DNA of 7,554 bases from Lysinibacillus sp. Lineage in GTDB: Bacteria; Bacillota; Bacilli; Bacillales_A; Planococcaceae. The notes beneath the pieces were generated by a model, which was given only the letters and a program-made list of their open reading frames with translations, made no database searches and was not told the origin of the DNA. Each line of letters opens with the position of its first letter. Position 1 is the first letter of the stretch. Made by a program: the position numbers and the translations under genes. The stretch lies in assembly GCA_012735355.1 (NCBI GenBank), contig JAAYHP010000580.1, positions 1-7,554 of the forward strand. The letters run 5' to 3'. Below are positions 6,760-7,554 of the stretch, piece after piece.

Positions 6760-7416
6760 ATGACAAAGGATAATAAATTATGTGAATGGATTATGTTATC
6801 TATTTTTAGTTTTACGATCGTTATTGCATCTTTCAATTTAATTTCGTTTGAATTACAAGTATACGACATCCAATTGTATCTCCTCTTTTTCCTAACTATG
6901 ATCCTTATTTATAAACCTTTAAGAACAAAAATTTTCAGGCTTGTATTCTTTAGCATCGTAAAATCTATTTTCATCATTAAAAATGTTATTGGTCATAAGG
7001 AAAACGTTGAAAAAGAGTTAAATGAAATGAAAGAAATGAATGGATTAGAGTTTGATTATTTTTTAAGAGACCTTTTTGAAATGCATGGATATGTCGCTAC
7101 TGTTACAACAGAAATAGAAAATCATCGCGCCAATTTAATTTTATGGAGAGGAACGAAAAAATATATTGTCCAAACAAAAAGTTTGACGAATCATGTTACT
7201 GTTCGAGATGTGCAATGGATCCTTGCGAATAAAAAAGAATATGGGGCCGATGAAGTTATTGTTGTGACAAATCACCACTTTTCAAGTTCAGCGAAAAAAT
7301 TTGCAAAGCTCAATAATGTCACTTTAATTGATCACGATAAGTTAATTCATATGATAAACAATAGCGAAAGAAAGTTTATTTTCCAAACAGCTTTATCATT
7401 TATTATTCATAAATGA
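6760..7416 (+). CDS. Membrane-anchored Mrr-like restriction endonuclease-fold protein, altered active site
   Basis: The 218-residue protein begins with two clear hydrophobic segments (about residues 10-30 and 36-53) and a third weaker one (58-77) flanked by basic residues, then a charged linker. The C-terminal part (94-199) follows the Mrr_cat pattern of the PD-(D/E)XK nuclease superfamily: GLEFDYFLRDLFEMHGY (95-111), NLILWRGTKKYIVQTK (125-140) with the Q-x-K pair Gln138/Lys140, then ADEVIVVTNHHF (163-174) and VTLIDHDKL (187-195). Active members usually have Asp in the G-x-DLI element; here it reads RANLIL with Asn125, and the preceding Gly-Asp is absent, so cleavage may be lost or changed. 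Glu97 and Lys140 remain. The frame opens at an ATG at 6751, directly abutting AAGGA (6746-6750), too close for initiation; the ATG at 6760 is better placed. Only a weak promoter candidate is visible (TTGTAT at 6684, TAGATT at 6706), and no terminator follows. The gene stands alone, with no methylase or other restriction partner in the window. Confidence 0.75.
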   Translation: MTKDNKLCEWIMLSIFSFTIVIASFNLISFELQVYDIQLYLLFFLTMILIYKPLRTKIFRLVFFSIVKSIFIIKNVIGHKENVEKELNEMKEMNGLEFDYFLRDLFEMHGYVATVTTEIENHRANLILWRGTKKYIVQTKSLTNHVTVRDVQWILANKKEYGADEVIVVTNHHFSSSAKKFAKLNNVTLIDHDKLIHMINNSERKFIFQTALSFIIHK

Positions 7417-7453
7417 AGCTTGTCCATTCAATATTTTTCAATAAATTAAATAA

Positions 7454-7554
7454 GAGGTTGGGACATATAGCTAATTTAATTAAGAATCAGTGAAGAAGCA
7501 TAGTAAAAAAATGATATGCAACGAAAATTGATTGGAGTGACGGGGCGACTCCAA
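7454..7554. repeat. Left part of a Bacillaceae-type intergenic repeat, cut by the window edge
   Basis: The segment opens with GAGGTTGGGACATA (7454-7467), a motif I recognise as the end of dispersed intergenic repeats in Bacillus relatives, whose other end normally reads TATGTCCCA-CCTC. The inner part ends with TTGGAGT (7532-7538) and ACTCCAA (7548-7554), a perfect 7-bp dyad around a GC-rich 9-nt loop, resembling the GACTCC core of such elements. The matching right end would lie beyond the window. No coding frame is seen in it. Assignment is from memory of the motif, not from a search. Confidence 0.55.

Noticed and set aside
6760..7416. A complete restriction-modification or defence island around the Mrr-like gene.
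   Set aside because: No methyltransferase, specificity subunit, helicase or other defence partner is present in the window, and both neighbours are a metabolic gene and a repeat.

Overview
The window is AT-rich, tightly packed DNA. Its strong Gram-positive ribosome sites (GGAGG type), long U-tailed hairpin terminators, an OpuD-like transporter and a typical Bacillaceae intergenic repeat point to the chromosome of a Bacillus relative. I cannot name the species from sequence alone.

Layout from left to right. Positions 1-1849 (minus strand) hold the first 616 codons of a long gene that runs off the left edge. It encodes an unusual protein with two tandem trans-isoprenyl diphosphate synthase-like domains. 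The first has two aspartate-rich motifs at family-like spacing; the second begins with a canonical GGKRLRP...DDLPSQD block. A 297-bp spacer follows, then a divergent single gene for a ketopantoate reductase (PanE/ApbA family), closed by a strong terminator. A two-gene operon comes next: an unrecognised 218-residue soluble protein that looks like three small beta modules, and 13 bp later a BCCT-family, OpuD-like glycine betaine transporter. A nested palindrome (5414-5516) with T-tracts on both strands separates this operon from a convergent gene for a flavin-dependent luciferase-like monooxygenase. That gene's predicted promoter overlaps a near-perfect Fur box, so iron control is likely. Divergent from it is a membrane-anchored Mrr-like nuclease-fold protein whose expected catalytic Asp is Asn. 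The last ~100 bp are the left part of a Bacillaceae-type intergenic repeat cut by the window edge.

The genes do not form one pathway: isoprenoid synthesis, pantothenate/CoA synthesis, osmoprotection, an iron-linked oxidoreductase and a possible DNA-related protein sit side by side as short transcription units. The least ordinary items are the double-domain prenyl synthase, the Fur-box oxidoreductase, and the membrane Mrr-like protein with an altered active site. Three start codons were placed downstream of the longest open frame, because the longer start lies within or upstream of the ribosome site.
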